From NCBI GenBank assembly GCA_026168455.1, contig CM047429.1:55559027-55623026 (forward strand): a stretch of 64,000 nt of DNA. The letters are read 5' to 3'. The position numbers and the translations under genes were made by a program. The notes under the pieces were generated by a model. That model was not told the origin of the DNA, did no database searches, and worked only from the letters and a program-made list of their open reading frames with translations. The first letter of the stretch is position 1. Every line of letters starts with the position of its first letter. Shown piece by piece: positions 47,455-57,423 of this stretch. Origin of the DNA: Theocolax elegans (taxonomy: Eukaryota; Arthropoda; Insecta; Hymenoptera; Cerocephalidae).

Positions 47455-48617
47455 TCTATGCTTTCACTTCTATTTAACTTTTTTTTATCCTTCCACTTGC
47501 ACTCCGGTGAGCAAGATCGCGCTTTATCGCCGTACTTAAAGTGATGTACGCAAATCCAGACACGGTTCGGCGATCTACTTTTATCGTTTCTTCGAATGCC
47601 ACGCGGTGTCGGGTTTCGCTCGTAGCTACGGCTATGACTACGCGTATTCCCTACCTCGCGCCTATCACGCGTCTGATTCGACTTACGTGTGGGTGATTTA
47701 CTCGTACGCGCGGCCATTATTTGAGGATCCGATAAAGGAGTATCCGGTGTGGATGTTGCGTCCAACGAATTAACACGACGTATATCGAGCTGCATCCTTT
47801 CGTGCGCGAGGTCAGCTTTGTCGAGTATTGTGTCTACTTTTTCGAAAAGCAACATATCCTCAATTTTATCTAATACTGCTGATGGCAGTCTATTAGACCA
47901 TATTTTTAACACGGATTGTCTAGGCATGAGAGTCCCTGCCGCGTTAACTAACTCGTTGAAAAATGTTGACGGTTTACGGTCGTTAAGTCGTGTGTCAGTC
48001 AGCAGTCTATTTAGTTTCTGTTCTTTAGTCTCCGTATATTTCTTTAACACTGCCTTTTTAATTGTATTATATTTGTTATCCGGGGGAAGAGCTTTAAGAA
48101 TGTCGAGGTTTTCCCTGATCAAATCATCTCCGATATTCTTTAATAAATTACAATATTTCATTTGGTCCGCGGTAATATTATTCTCCATAAGTAACGATTC
48201 TAACATTGCGAACCATGCTTCCGGGTCGTGTCTCCAACAGTTTTGAAATTTAATGTTTATTGTCCTTGACTGACGACTATAATCCGACTCGATATTAAAA
48301 CCGCGTACGTGTTCCGTGTTATTATATCCGAATGTAAACATGTTATTATCGCCTAATACTCTTTCGAATCGCGTTGTGTTTACATCGTTCGGCCCTAGTT
48401 GGTTACCGGTATTAATTCTGTTTACGATAGGTTCGCGACTTTGCGTGTTGTTCGTCTTTGTTGTTGCGATTAATTCTTTAATTAGACGATTCAAGCTTTC
48501 GATTTCTGTTTTGAGTTCTAAGAACTCGTCCTTGGAAATTTCTATGGTTTGTTTACGCGGGCTCGTTTCCATCGCGGTATCCATTTCGTTAATTTCCGGG
48601 TTTCCTATTGTCGACAT
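47421..48617 (-). CDS. Gag (398 aa)
   Basis: Starts at ATG 48,617. A coiled N-terminal segment (about 25-50) precedes a capsid-like helical domain (about 130-290: WRHDPEAWFAMLES, TIKKAVLKKYTETKEQKLNRL, KPSTFFNELVNAAG, KIWSNRLPSAV). A basic Arg/Ser-rich stretch then leads to a C-terminal zinc-knuckle-like motif (CVHHFKYGDKARSCSPEC). Layout and spacing match the gag of the second gypsy element at 57.4 kb, so the two are relatives. It would form the particle and package RNA. Confidence 0.88.
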   Translation of the reverse strand: MSTIGNPEINEMDTAMETSPRKQTIEISKDEFLELKTEIESLNRLIKELIATTKTNNTQSREPIVNRINTGNQLGPNDVNTTRFERVLGDNNMFTFGYNNTEHVRGFNIESDYSRQSRTINIKFQNCWRHDPEAWFAMLESLLMENNITADQMKYCNLLKNIGDDLIRENLDILKALPPDNKYNTIKKAVLKKYTETKEQKLNRLLTDTRLNDRKPSTFFNELVNAAGTLMPRQSVLKIWSNRLPSAVLDKIEDMLLFEKVDTILDKADLAHERMQLDIRRVNSLDATSTPDTPLSDPQIMAARTSKSPTRKSNQTRDRREVGNTRSHSRSYERNPTPRGIRRNDKSRSPNRVWICVHHFKYGDKARSCSPECKWKDKKKLNRSESIDCVATGTNSEN

Positions 48618-49582
48618 GTTCTTCTGAATATTTTGCCGTTACGCAGATAATAATTTCTACCTAATTCTGCTATTGATTTTGGCCACTCGTATTGACCTAC
48701 GAAACCTACTTCTTTTCTACGCTTTTTCAATGTGTGCATAAGTTTACAGGATTGCCCTACGGATATACGCAGATACCATAATCTTCGCAATTTCACTAAT
48801 TTTACTCATGCCATTCGCTCGTTACGTCTAATCTTTCTAACCTAACTGGCTGTTTGGCCTCCCTCTAGGATACGAGTAGTTGCCAGTTACCATGCTATAA
48901 CAAGGTCGCGACCTTAGCTGCGTGGCACAGGCTACGACCTGAGTCGCCTACCCGCGCCCACGAGTTCGGCTTCCCTAATCTTACACGGACGAAGCATATT
49001 ATTAAATTTGGGCTGTAAACGCCTCTTTTCGTCAAACTTTTCAGCGTGTGCTTCGGTCTGCAACTGAGCACACTATGACAGGATCTCGATCCTAGCTGAG
49101 TGCTCGGAGCTACGGCCTACCCCGGACTATCTGCACACACGTTATTCTCATCGTATTAGAAAAAATTTTAATTATTGACATCTTCATCCGTCGACGCCGT
49201 CCCGAGAATTTTTACATGCATTAATACGCGAATTTAGATATCAAAGTATTCCGTTCGCGAGTCCGTTTATAACGTTTTAACTTGATTCGCGTTACCGGTT
49301 TTGTGTCTGCGGTAACGGTTTCCGCTATGACGCTACAACATTGAACGTTATACGTCACGGCTACTTGCTTCGGTGAGTCGATCGTCTTTTATTGCTTGAT
49401 CGCCCTTTTTACGCTGTATACCTCCATCGTACTGCTGTGCTCGATATACTTCCCGGTGGTGTTCGTTTTTCAGCTTCTGCGACGTAGGAAGTATCTCGCC
49501 GCTGTTGGACTCAAAAAATGGCGGTCGGCACGCTGCGTACCGGTCGTTCTCGTATTGCTGGTTCTTAGTCGGGGTCACCAGT
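48618..49582 (-). other. Retrotransposon leader (5' UTR)
   Basis: Between the primer-binding site and gag. Contains two short frames (49,348-49,578 and 48,605-48,796). The second ends 13 nt inside gag and begins at GTG. Neither has a recognisable domain. Confidence 0.6.
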
Positions 49583-49766
49583 TGTGGGGATCAGGGTCAG
49601 TTGCCTTGATCGTATCGCTGCCACACTCAGCCTACCGGGATATCGAGGGCGGGTGCAAGAAGCTAGACAGAGATAACAGTTATTAGTCTTTATTAATACA
49701 GGCTTTCGTCCGCTCTTGCGGTCTCATGCATCGGAAGCTACGACGCGACTGACTATCGGAGGTTAG
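49583..49766 (-). repeat. 5' LTR, truncated at outer end (184 of 263 bp)
   Basis: Matches the 3' LTR from its inner TGTGGGGATC end to GGTTAG, then passes straight into satellite at ACGTATAAAA. About 79 bp of the outer (U3) end are missing. Confidence 0.88.
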
Positions 49767-50535
49767 ACGTATAAAAATGCATTTGAATTCATTCCACCTG
49801 GCTATGGAACGAATCTACAAAACTTCAAATTTTATACTACTAAGTCAGTATATGCGTGTTTATTCGTGTAAAAATGCATTTAAATTCAATCCACCCGGCT
49901 ATAGAACGAATTCTGAAAAATTCTGATTTTGGACTTTTCAGCCGGTTTATGCGTGGTTATACGTGTAGAAATGCATTCAAATTCAATCCACCCGGCTATG
50001 GGACTAAATCTAAAAAATTCAAATTTTGGACTTCTTAGTCGGTTTATGCGTGTTTATATTTGTAAAATGCATTTAAAATCATTCCACCCGGCTATATAAC
50101 GAAATCTAAACAAACCAAATTTTGGACTTCTTAGCCGTTTTATACGTGTTTTTACGTGAAAAATGCATTTAAATTCAATTCACTCTTCTATGTAACAAAA
50201 TCTAAAAAATTCAAATTTTGGACCTCTTAGCCGGTTTTGGGGTGTAATACCTATAAAAATGCATTTGAATTCATTCCACCAGCTATGGAACGAAAACGAA
50301 AAAATTTAATATTTAGGCTTATAAGCCGGTTTATACGTGCTTATACATGTAAAAATGCACTTGAATTCAATACCCCTGATATAGAACGAAATCTAAAAAA
50401 TTCAAATATTGGAATTTTTAGTCGGTTTATGCGTGTTTATACGTTAAAAAATGCATTTGAATTCAATCCACCCGGTTATAGAACGAATGCTGAAAAGTTC
50501 AGATTTTGGACTTCCTAGTCGGTTTATACTTGTTT
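49767..50535. repeat. 97-bp satellite array, segment D
   Basis: About eight monomers, resuming at ACGTATAAAAATGCATTTG. Confidence 0.95.
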
Positions 50536-50747
50536 ATGCTGTATTGGGGTGTGGATTGAGTATAAGGAATAAAAAAACAACGAAGGTATCGGGGCGCGAA
50601 CCCACGATCCCGAAAGCGCGAGGCAGAAGCCTCAAAACTGCGCTACCACTCGGAATTATCTCGGCTAGTCGACTTGGTCCTATCGACGATTGTTGCCGAT
50701 AATCCAGGGACTTACCCCGCCCACACTCGAAAATCCGTACCCCTTAT
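50536..50747 (-). mobile_element. tRNA-like SINE or tRNA pseudogene insertion
   Basis: Non-satellite insert of about 210 bp. On the minus strand it contains CCGAGTGGTAGCGCAGTTTT (A-box-like), GAGGCTTCTGCCTC (anticodon-arm-like hairpin) and GTGGGTTCGCGCCC (B-box, T-arm GGTTCG), at 50,585-50,655, i.e. a tRNA-like pol III promoter. A T-run follows (50,571-50,577 as A on plus). The upstream 80 bp are unrelated to a tRNA. The acceptor stem does not pair well, so this is tRNA-derived rather than a functional tRNA gene. Short TTAT flanks are possible target repeats. Confidence 0.65.
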
Positions 50748-51234
50748 AATACGTATAACAATGCAATTGAATTCATTCCACTTGGATATGTAACGAAATC
50801 TAAAAATATTCAAAGTTTGGACTTTTTAGCCGTTTTATGCGTGTTTATATGTGTAAAAATGCATTAAAACTCAATCCACCCGACTATGGAACGAAATTTA
50901 AAAAATTCAAATTTTGGACTTCCCAGCCGGTTAATGCATGTTTATATGTATCATAAAGCATTTGAATTGAATCCACCCGGCTATGGAGCGAATTCTAAAT
51001 AATTCAATATTTACACTTATAGCCGGTTTATACGTGTTTATACGTGCAATAATGCATTTGAATTGAATCTACCAAGCTATGGAACGAAATCAATAAAATT
51101 GAAAATTTAGGCTTATTAGCCGGTTATGCGTGTGTATACGTGTAAAAATGCATTTGTATTCAATACACCCGGCTATAAAACGAATTCTAATAAATTCAGA
51201 TTTTGGATTCGTAGCCCGTTTATGCGTGTTTATA
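50748..51234. repeat. 97-bp satellite array, segment E
   Basis: About five monomers between the SINE and the Tc1-type foldback. Confidence 0.95.
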
Positions 51235-52326
51235 CACTGCCAGTCACTTACACTGCCAGTCACTTACTTTTACCCCCCCTGGAGCAAAATAGGATAAAGT
51301 TTAAAGTTTTGTATCTTTGAAAGAGATCATCGTACAAAAACCTGTCGGAGACCATTTGAAAGCTTATTTTAATACCTTTCGATTGGCCTAAGTCACTTAT
51401 AAAAAATACTATTTTTTGAAACTATTAAATGGCAATAAACTAGTTTCAAAAAAAAAAATTTTTGGACACCTTTTTGAATTCAATGCAGTTTTCAAAAGAT
51501 TGACGAAACCAAAAAGTTATCCAGATAGATTTTTAGCTTTTTTCAACAGCTTTCGACTGGTTTTTTTTTCATTTTTGTAACTTTATTTTAAACAAAGTTA
51601 CGGTAGTTTTTGCTCGAAAATAGCCTTTTTTTTAAAATGTAAATATATTAAAAACTTTTATAGATACAAAAAAATGATAAAGAGAAAAAATGTCACTTTT
51701 ATATCGTAGAATACGAAAATGTTTTAAGTAAGAGCAAACAAAAAAATTTTTTATTAACTGTATATTTTACCTCTGCAGGTTGATTTCTTTCAAAGATGAT
51801 TGTACTTAAAAAAAATACAGGTAATAAAAAATTTTTTTGTTTGCTCTTACTTAAAACATTTTCGTATTCTACGATATAAAAGTGACATTTTTTCTCTTTA
51901 TCATTTTTTTGTATCTATAAAAGTTTTTAATATATTTACATTTTAAAAAAAAGGCTATTTTCGAGCAAAAACTACCGTAACTTTGTTTAAAATAAAGTTA
52001 CAAAAATGAAAAAAAAACCAGTCGAAAGCTGTTGAAAAAAGCTAAAAATCTATCTGGATAACTTTTTGGTTTCGTCAATCTTTTGAAAACTGCATTGAAT
52101 TCAAAAAGGTGTCCAAAAATTTTTTTTTTGAAACTAGTTTATTGCCATTTAATAGTTTCAAAAAATAGTATTTTTTATAAGTGACTTAGGCCAATCGAAA
52201 GGTATTAAAATAAGCTTTCAAATGGTCTCCGACTGGTTTTTGTACGATGATTTCTTTCAAAGATACAAAACTTTAAACTTTATCCTATTTTGCTCCAGGG
52301 GGGGTAAAAGTAAGTGACTGGCACTG
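51235..52326. mobile_element. Tc1/mariner-type foldback element (1.09 kb)
   Basis: Arms of about 500 bp (51,251-51,755 and 51,822-52,326) are near-perfect reverse complements around a spacer of about 65 bp. Only a few differences are visible. The outer ends are CACTGCCAGTCACTTAC (left) and CAGTGCCAGTCACTTAC (right, read inward), and TA flanks both sides (51,233-51,234; 52,327-52,328). CAGTG-type ends with a TA duplication are Tc1/mariner hallmarks. The left end has a 16-bp direct duplication of ACTGCCAGTCACTTAC. No coding capacity. A transcript across it would fold into a long dsRNA hairpin. Confidence 0.9.
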
Positions 52327-53473
52327 TATGTATCAAAAAGCATTTGGATACATTCGACCCGGCCATGTAACGAAATCTAAAAAATTCAAATTTGGACCTC
52401 TCAGCCGATTTTATGGTGTTATACCTATAAAAATGCATTTGAATTCATTCCACCAGCTATGGAACGCAAACGAAAAAATTTAATATTTAGGCTTATAAGC
52501 CGGTTTATACGTGCTTATATATGTAAAAATGCACTTGAATTAAATACCCCGGATATAGAACGAAATCTAAAAAATTCAAATATTGTAATTTTTAGTCGGG
52601 TTATCCGTGATTATACGTTTAAAAATGCGTTTGAATTCAATCCACCCGGCTATAAACGAAATCTAAAAAATTCAAATTTTGGACTTTTTAGTCGGTTTAT
52701 GCGTGCTGATACGGGTAAAAATTCATTCAAATTCAATCCTTTCGTCTGTGGAACGAAATCTAAAACTTTTAAATTTTGGACTTCTTAGCTGGTTTATGCG
52801 TGTTTATACGTATAAAAATGCATTTGAATTGATTCCACCTGGCTATGGAACAAAATCTACAAAATTGAAAATTTAGGCTGATTAGCCGGTCATGCGTGTT
52901 TATACGTGTAAAATGCATTTAAATTCAATACGCCCGGCTTTAGAACGAATTCTAAAGAATTCAAAATTTAGATCCGTAGCCCATTTATGCGTGATTTTAC
53001 GTAACAAAAAGCATTTGAATTCATTCGACCCGGCTATGTATCGAAATGAAAAAAATTGAAAATTTTAGCTGGTTAACCGGTTATGCGTGTGTTTACGTGT
53101 GAAAATGTATTTGAATTCAATCCACCCGGCTATGGTACGAAATCTAATAAATTCGAATTTTGGACTTCTTAGCCGGTTTATGCGTGTTTATACGTATAAT
53201 AATGCATTTGAATCGAATCCACCCGGCTATGAAACGAAGTCAAAAAAATTTGAAATTTAGGTTGATTAGTCGGTCATGCATTTTTATACGTGTAAAATGC
53301 ATTTAAATTCAATCCGCCCGGCTATGGATCGAAATCAAAAAAATTGAAAATTTAGGCTGGTTAGCCGGTTATGCGTGTGTATACGTGTAAAAATGCATTT
53401 GAATTCAATCCCCCCGGCTATGGCGCGAAAACTAAAAAAATTAAAATATAGGCTTAATAGCCTGTTTATACGT
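52327..53473. repeat. 97-bp satellite array, segment F
   Basis: About twelve monomers, including the variant with TATCAAAAAGCATTTGAATT. Ends at GTTTATACGT where the non-satellite island begins. Confidence 0.95.
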
Positions 53474-53475
53474 TG

Positions 53476-54800
53476 TGAGGTAGTACTTCACTTTATTCAA
53501 AATAAATTATCAAATTAAAAGAGGGGAGTTAATGGATAAGGAAAGGAAAGGTGGGAACGTTGTCCATACCTGAAAAAGATAAATAGAAATTAAAATGCGG
53601 ATCAAAATTAGACATATACATAAAGAAATAAATAATATATAATAAAATAAGCTAATATTACTCACAATGCTTATGCATCACTCGTGCTCACCTTTCCTAG
53701 GTTCCTTGTTACATATGAAGCGAGGAAGTCCCACTGACTGGTCCTGAGGGGTCGAATGCGCCTTGGGACGAACACCTGAAAATTATAAATAAAGAATGAA
53801 ATAATTATCTACGAGTATTAACGAATTGGAAATTAACTTACCTTATAACGTAGACTCCTCCTCCCTGGTAGAGAGACACACTCCTGCACTGGAACCGAGT
53901 ACACTGAATGAAATCCTCCCTGTCCATGTCGAAACCTGATAATTAGAAAACTATGTTAATATTAAATTAATTATTGTTAAATCTAGTTACTAGGAAATGA
54001 TTAACGTTAATAGGAGGAAATGAGATAATAAATAAAGTAAAGTAAAATAAAAGAATAGGGTTAGTACCCAGGGTTGCCAGATGGCGATTTTTTCTCTTCG
54101 TTGCTCTTGCATAATAAACATCAAAATACGTTAGAGAGAAGAGGAAAGAAAATCGCCAACTGCTCACGCTGTTAGTACCATGTATAACATGTGACAGGGA
54201 GAGGTTAGGGAAATGTAAACATTAGCAAGTTTATAAATAAAATAATAACAAACAACTTAACCCGAGCCATTCTCGTCACCGGCATTAAAAAGGATTATAA
54301 AGGAAATATTAATGGGATGAGTTATGGGTTAATTATGTTTTACATGTGATGGAAAGTATACTCACCTGCACGCACCTGAGGATGATGGAAGCCGACGACG
54401 GAGATGAGAGAACCGATATAACGGACGATGGCCTCACACCAGGAGAAGACTGCTCAGTCGCCGATCTCGATACCCGCACGAATCCACTTACACCAGCACC
54501 GTCGGTTCGCACCAGGTCACCGTATACACAACAATACACCTCTCTCTCTCTCCAATGCGCACGAACGTGAGAGAGACAGCGAGAAGCACGCGCGGCATGC
54601 CGATACTGCGCGCATGCATACAGGTCGCAGTAGAGAGGGGGTAAACTCGCCCGCTCGCACGATATGGCTGACCGAGAGAACGCGCCGGCGCGGGGAGACG
54701 GGAATCGAGATATCGTGTACGTACGTGCGAAAGAGAGATAGAGATACGAGTCTTGCATTAGTGGAGGCGCACGCCGTTTTACACTAGATACTCGATAAAT
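53476..54800 (-). ncRNA. Four-exon minus-strand transcription unit, coding potential unclear
   Basis: Exons supported by consensus splice signals: about 54,366-54,800 (donor GTGCAG/GTGAGT), 53,842-53,935 (acceptor ATTATCAG, donor ATAAG/GTAAGT), 53,692-53,775 (acceptor TTTTCAG, donor AAAG/GTGAGC), and 53,476-53,569 (acceptor TTTTTCAG). An AATAAA at 53,497-53,492 lies about 20 nt before the edge of the island. The 5' exon is CpG-rich and promoter-like. Exon 2 plus 3 can encode a peptide of about 50 residues from ATG (MDREDFIQCTRF to SSLHM), and another frame is open without a start; I recognise neither. It could be a lncRNA, a short-peptide gene or a fragment of a captured host gene. The 3' end sits exactly at the satellite junction. 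Confidence 0.55.
54069..54170. mobile_element. 102-bp MITE with 9-bp target duplication
   Basis: GTTAGTACC occurs at 54,060-54,068 and again at 54,171-54,179, flanking a 102-bp insert whose ends are imperfect inverted repeats (TGGCGATTTTTTCTCTTC at 54,082 facing GAAGAGGAAAGAAAATCGCC at 54,138). A 9-bp duplication points to Mutator-like elements. It sits inside the first intron of the four-exon unit. Confidence 0.75.
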
Positions 54801-55583
54801 CTGATTCGGCCGGTATTAATTTAACACTGCGAACTCCGTAATAGGTGGCAGTGGCGTCGACGGCTATATAGTATTCTAATGACGTAGTCAATAGATAAAT
54901 GGTTTAAAATGCCGGAAATGAGGGAAACTAGCGCCGCGAATCGGCAATTAAAGGGATGAAACCGGCAAGAAACAGGAAATAATTAGTATCCGCCGATCTG
55001 TAAAAAGGGAAGCACGATATATTGAGAAATCTAGTAATTGAATAGAATATTGCCGATTTAGTTGTTGAGAAGGATTAATTACTATTGCTAATATTGCCCA
55101 TAATTTGGAGAAACAATTATCCGTATATTGGAGGAAATATTATTGTTGAGATTTTGAGAAGGTCTTTGGAAAATTATTAGAGAAGTATTGGAGAGGAATT
55201 GTTGAGACGAGGCGAAAGAGTTGAAGCTCGCGTGCGGTAAGTGGACTGTGCGCCGGCCATATTTTTCTATATTACTTTATTAAAATTATTAAATCGGGAG
55301 TGCGTGAAGCGTCGACACACGGATCTTTTCGCGCGTTGTTCGTTTCGTATTAATTAATTCGATAAAGATCATTGATGGGAATCTCGTGATAAATAATATA
55401 ATAATTATTGAATTTCTCTGTGTATCGCAATACACATAATAATTAAGATAGGTTACGTGAATCTCGGGTTAAGTCGTTAGTAATATTAAAGGGGAATACA
55501 AATTATAACTGATGGAAAGGCTGATGTGACGGAAATAAAGATTATAAATTTTTGTAATTATTTAAATCGGCGAGAATACATAT
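54801..55583. other. Possible divergent plus-strand first exon
   Basis: No protein domain. A strong donor (GCG/GTAAGT) at 55,236-55,237 follows a GA-rich stretch containing GAGACGAGGCGAAAGAG. This suggests a plus-strand exon starting between about 54,850 and 55,000 and facing away from the minus-strand unit. I could not find its next exon. Confidence 0.35.
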
Positions 55584-56543
55584 GGGGTATTCCACGTGAA
55601 GTAGTCCGATCAAAATTTTAAAATGCACCAAATTTTGGGTACACTTTGCAAATGTTTTTCAGAATACAGAAAAAAATTTTTAGGTACTGGAATCTATTTG
55701 CTCAAAAGTTATTCTAACCTCAAAAAGTGAATTTTTCCATATTTTTTTCAACACCAGCTGGGTTTACCGCTATATAACTCAAAATCTATCAACTTTTACT
55801 ATAGAACATTATATGTAACATTCGTTGCTAATTATATCTAGAATTTATTCTTCTGGGTTAGAATTTCTAATCTCAAGGTCAATGTTACATAAACTACATG
55901 TCAATATTCAACTTGAAAAAAGTGCAAGTACGCCACCTTTGATTTTTTCATCCAAAAGTCTAAAAGAAAGCTTGGAGCAATACCTTTCAAATGGTCTGTA
56001 GCATTTTTATGGTCTCCAATTCTGTAAAAAGTTATGACAATTTAAAGAAACACGAAATTTTTTTAAAAATTTAAATGGGAATTACCATGTTAAATTTTGT
56101 GAATTTTTTGTCTTTCTTTAAATTGTCATAACTTTTTACAGAATTGGAGGCCATAAAAATGCTACAGACCATTTGAAAGGTATTGCTCCAAGCTTTCTTT
56201 TAGACTTTTTTCAAGTTGAATATTGACATGTAGTTTATGTAACATTGACCTTGAGATTAGAAATTCTAACCCTGAAGAATAAATTCTAGATATAATTAGC
56301 AACGAATGTTACATATAATGTTCTATAGTAAAAGTTGATAGATTTTGAGTTATATAGCGGTAAACCCAGCTGGTGTTGAAAAAAATATGGAAAAATTCAC
56401 TTTTTGAGGTTAGAATAACTTTTGAGCATATAGATTCCAGTACCTAAAAATTTTTTTCTGTATTCTGAAAAACATTTGCAAAGTATACCCAAAATTTGGT
56501 GCATTTTAAAATTTTGATCGGACCACTTCACGTGGAATACCCC
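55584..56543. mobile_element. Foldback element with GGGGTATTCC termini (960 bp)
   Basis: Left end GGGGTATTCCACGTGAAG and right end CTTCACGTGGAATACCCC are exact reverse complements. The arms stay close to identical for about 440 bp to a centre near 56,065. One insertion in the left arm (about 55,919-55,950) is absent from the right. ATAT flanks both ends. No coding capacity. An older relative lies at 25,986-26,331. Confidence 0.85.
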
Positions 56544-56691
56544 ATATGTATATATAGCGAAGTGTGAAATCTCATAAATATTATATTTTTCTAATACGTG
56601 TACACATATCTATTGATACTTCCTCGTCCACAATAAAATCACCAACCCGCCATTTTCTCGTTGGCGGAACCGAACCACGTGTAGGTAGGAG
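56544..56691. other. Unassigned island DNA between foldback and gypsy LTR
   Basis: Contains a plus-strand AATAAA near 56,632 and a CCGCCATTTTCTCG patch; nothing else recognisable. Confidence 0.4.
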
Positions 56692-56987
56692 TGTGGCGCC
56701 AGGGCCGTCAACGCAAGTTCAACAAACCTCGCGCCGCAAGCAGAAGCTAACCCCGCGAACAATCTTCGATACCTCAATCTCCGCGCTGAGCAAAGCGCCA
56801 CCTTGAGCTGGCCGCGAGAAGAAGACGATTCGTTCCGGCGGGACCGAACACTCGAGCGCACGAAGTCTCGGCGACCGGCTCGTGCCTCACGCCTTATCCG
56901 TGCTTTGTACTAAATTAATAAATAAGTTTTATATTTCAAATTGGTTTATTTCTCTACCTATTACACACCCTCGCCTTACTCGTCCAA
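56692..56987 (+). repeat. 5' LTR of gypsy element (about 296 bp)
   Basis: The start is fixed by identity of 56,692-56,732 with 61,078-61,118. The end is set by the primer-binding site; the exact last base is uncertain because no CA precedes it. An AATAAA lies near 56,917. Short frames across it are incidental. Confidence 0.75.
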
Positions 56988-56989
56988 AG

Positions 56990-57423
56990 TGGTGACCCCG
57001 TTCGAAGAGAAAATAAAATAAAGGACTAATTTGGCGACGAGGTGGATCGGACGAAAAACAGGAAAAAAGTGCATTTTTAGTGAAATGGAATCTTCCTGGA
57101 CTCATTAAGTGCTTTACTTTTCTTTCCCACCAGTGCGAAACGTTTTCCGCGGGTGTGATTCGAGACTTTCTTCGACCCGTGCGAGTTCCCGCCAAGCGGA
57201 CCCCCCGCCATTCGCCGCGTGGTTACCGGTGCCGCTATTGTTTCCGGGAATTCGACATCGCCCGTTTCCAGGTCTTGGAATTGCCTCCATACAAACTTGT
57301 TTTCCGTTTCGCGTGAGCACTCAGGGGCTATTAAAACACCCAATCAATCGACTCTCCGCGTAAGGACGTGGAATCGTACCTACATCAGCCCCCAGTAAGC
57401 GGCTACATAAGTTTTTCTCCGCA
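56990..57423 (+). other. Primer-binding site and leader of gypsy element
   Basis: TGGTGACCCCG marks the tRNA primer site, the same sequence as in the other LTR element. The rest is untranslated leader with no convincing frame. Confidence 0.7.

Larger units (their letters stand above)
43780..49766 (-). mobile_element. Gypsy-class LTR retrotransposon with third ORF, pol core deleted (6.0 kb)
   Basis: Minus-strand element inside the satellite. Order in its own direction: truncated 5' LTR (49,583-49,766), primer-binding site TGGTGACCCCGA just inside (about 49,570-49,581), leader, gag (48,617-47,421), shortened pol (47,454-45,865), ORF3 (45,844-44,092), purine tract AGGGGGGAGCAC (44,043-44,054) and 3' LTR (44,042-43,780). 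The element is flanked by ACGTA on both sides, and removing it restores satellite phase. It keeps gag, protease and ORF3 but lacks most of RT, RNase H and integrase, so it would depend on another element to move. Confidence 0.9.

Noticed and set aside
50585..50655. Functional tRNA gene
   Set aside because: A and B boxes are present, but the acceptor stem and a standard 7-base anticodon loop cannot be formed convincingly. Called a tRNA-like retroposon instead.
54333..54758. 141-codon minus-strand frame in the island
   Set aside because: It lies in the proposed 5' exon but reads through the splice donor, is Ser/Arg low complexity, and does not continue in frame into exon 2.
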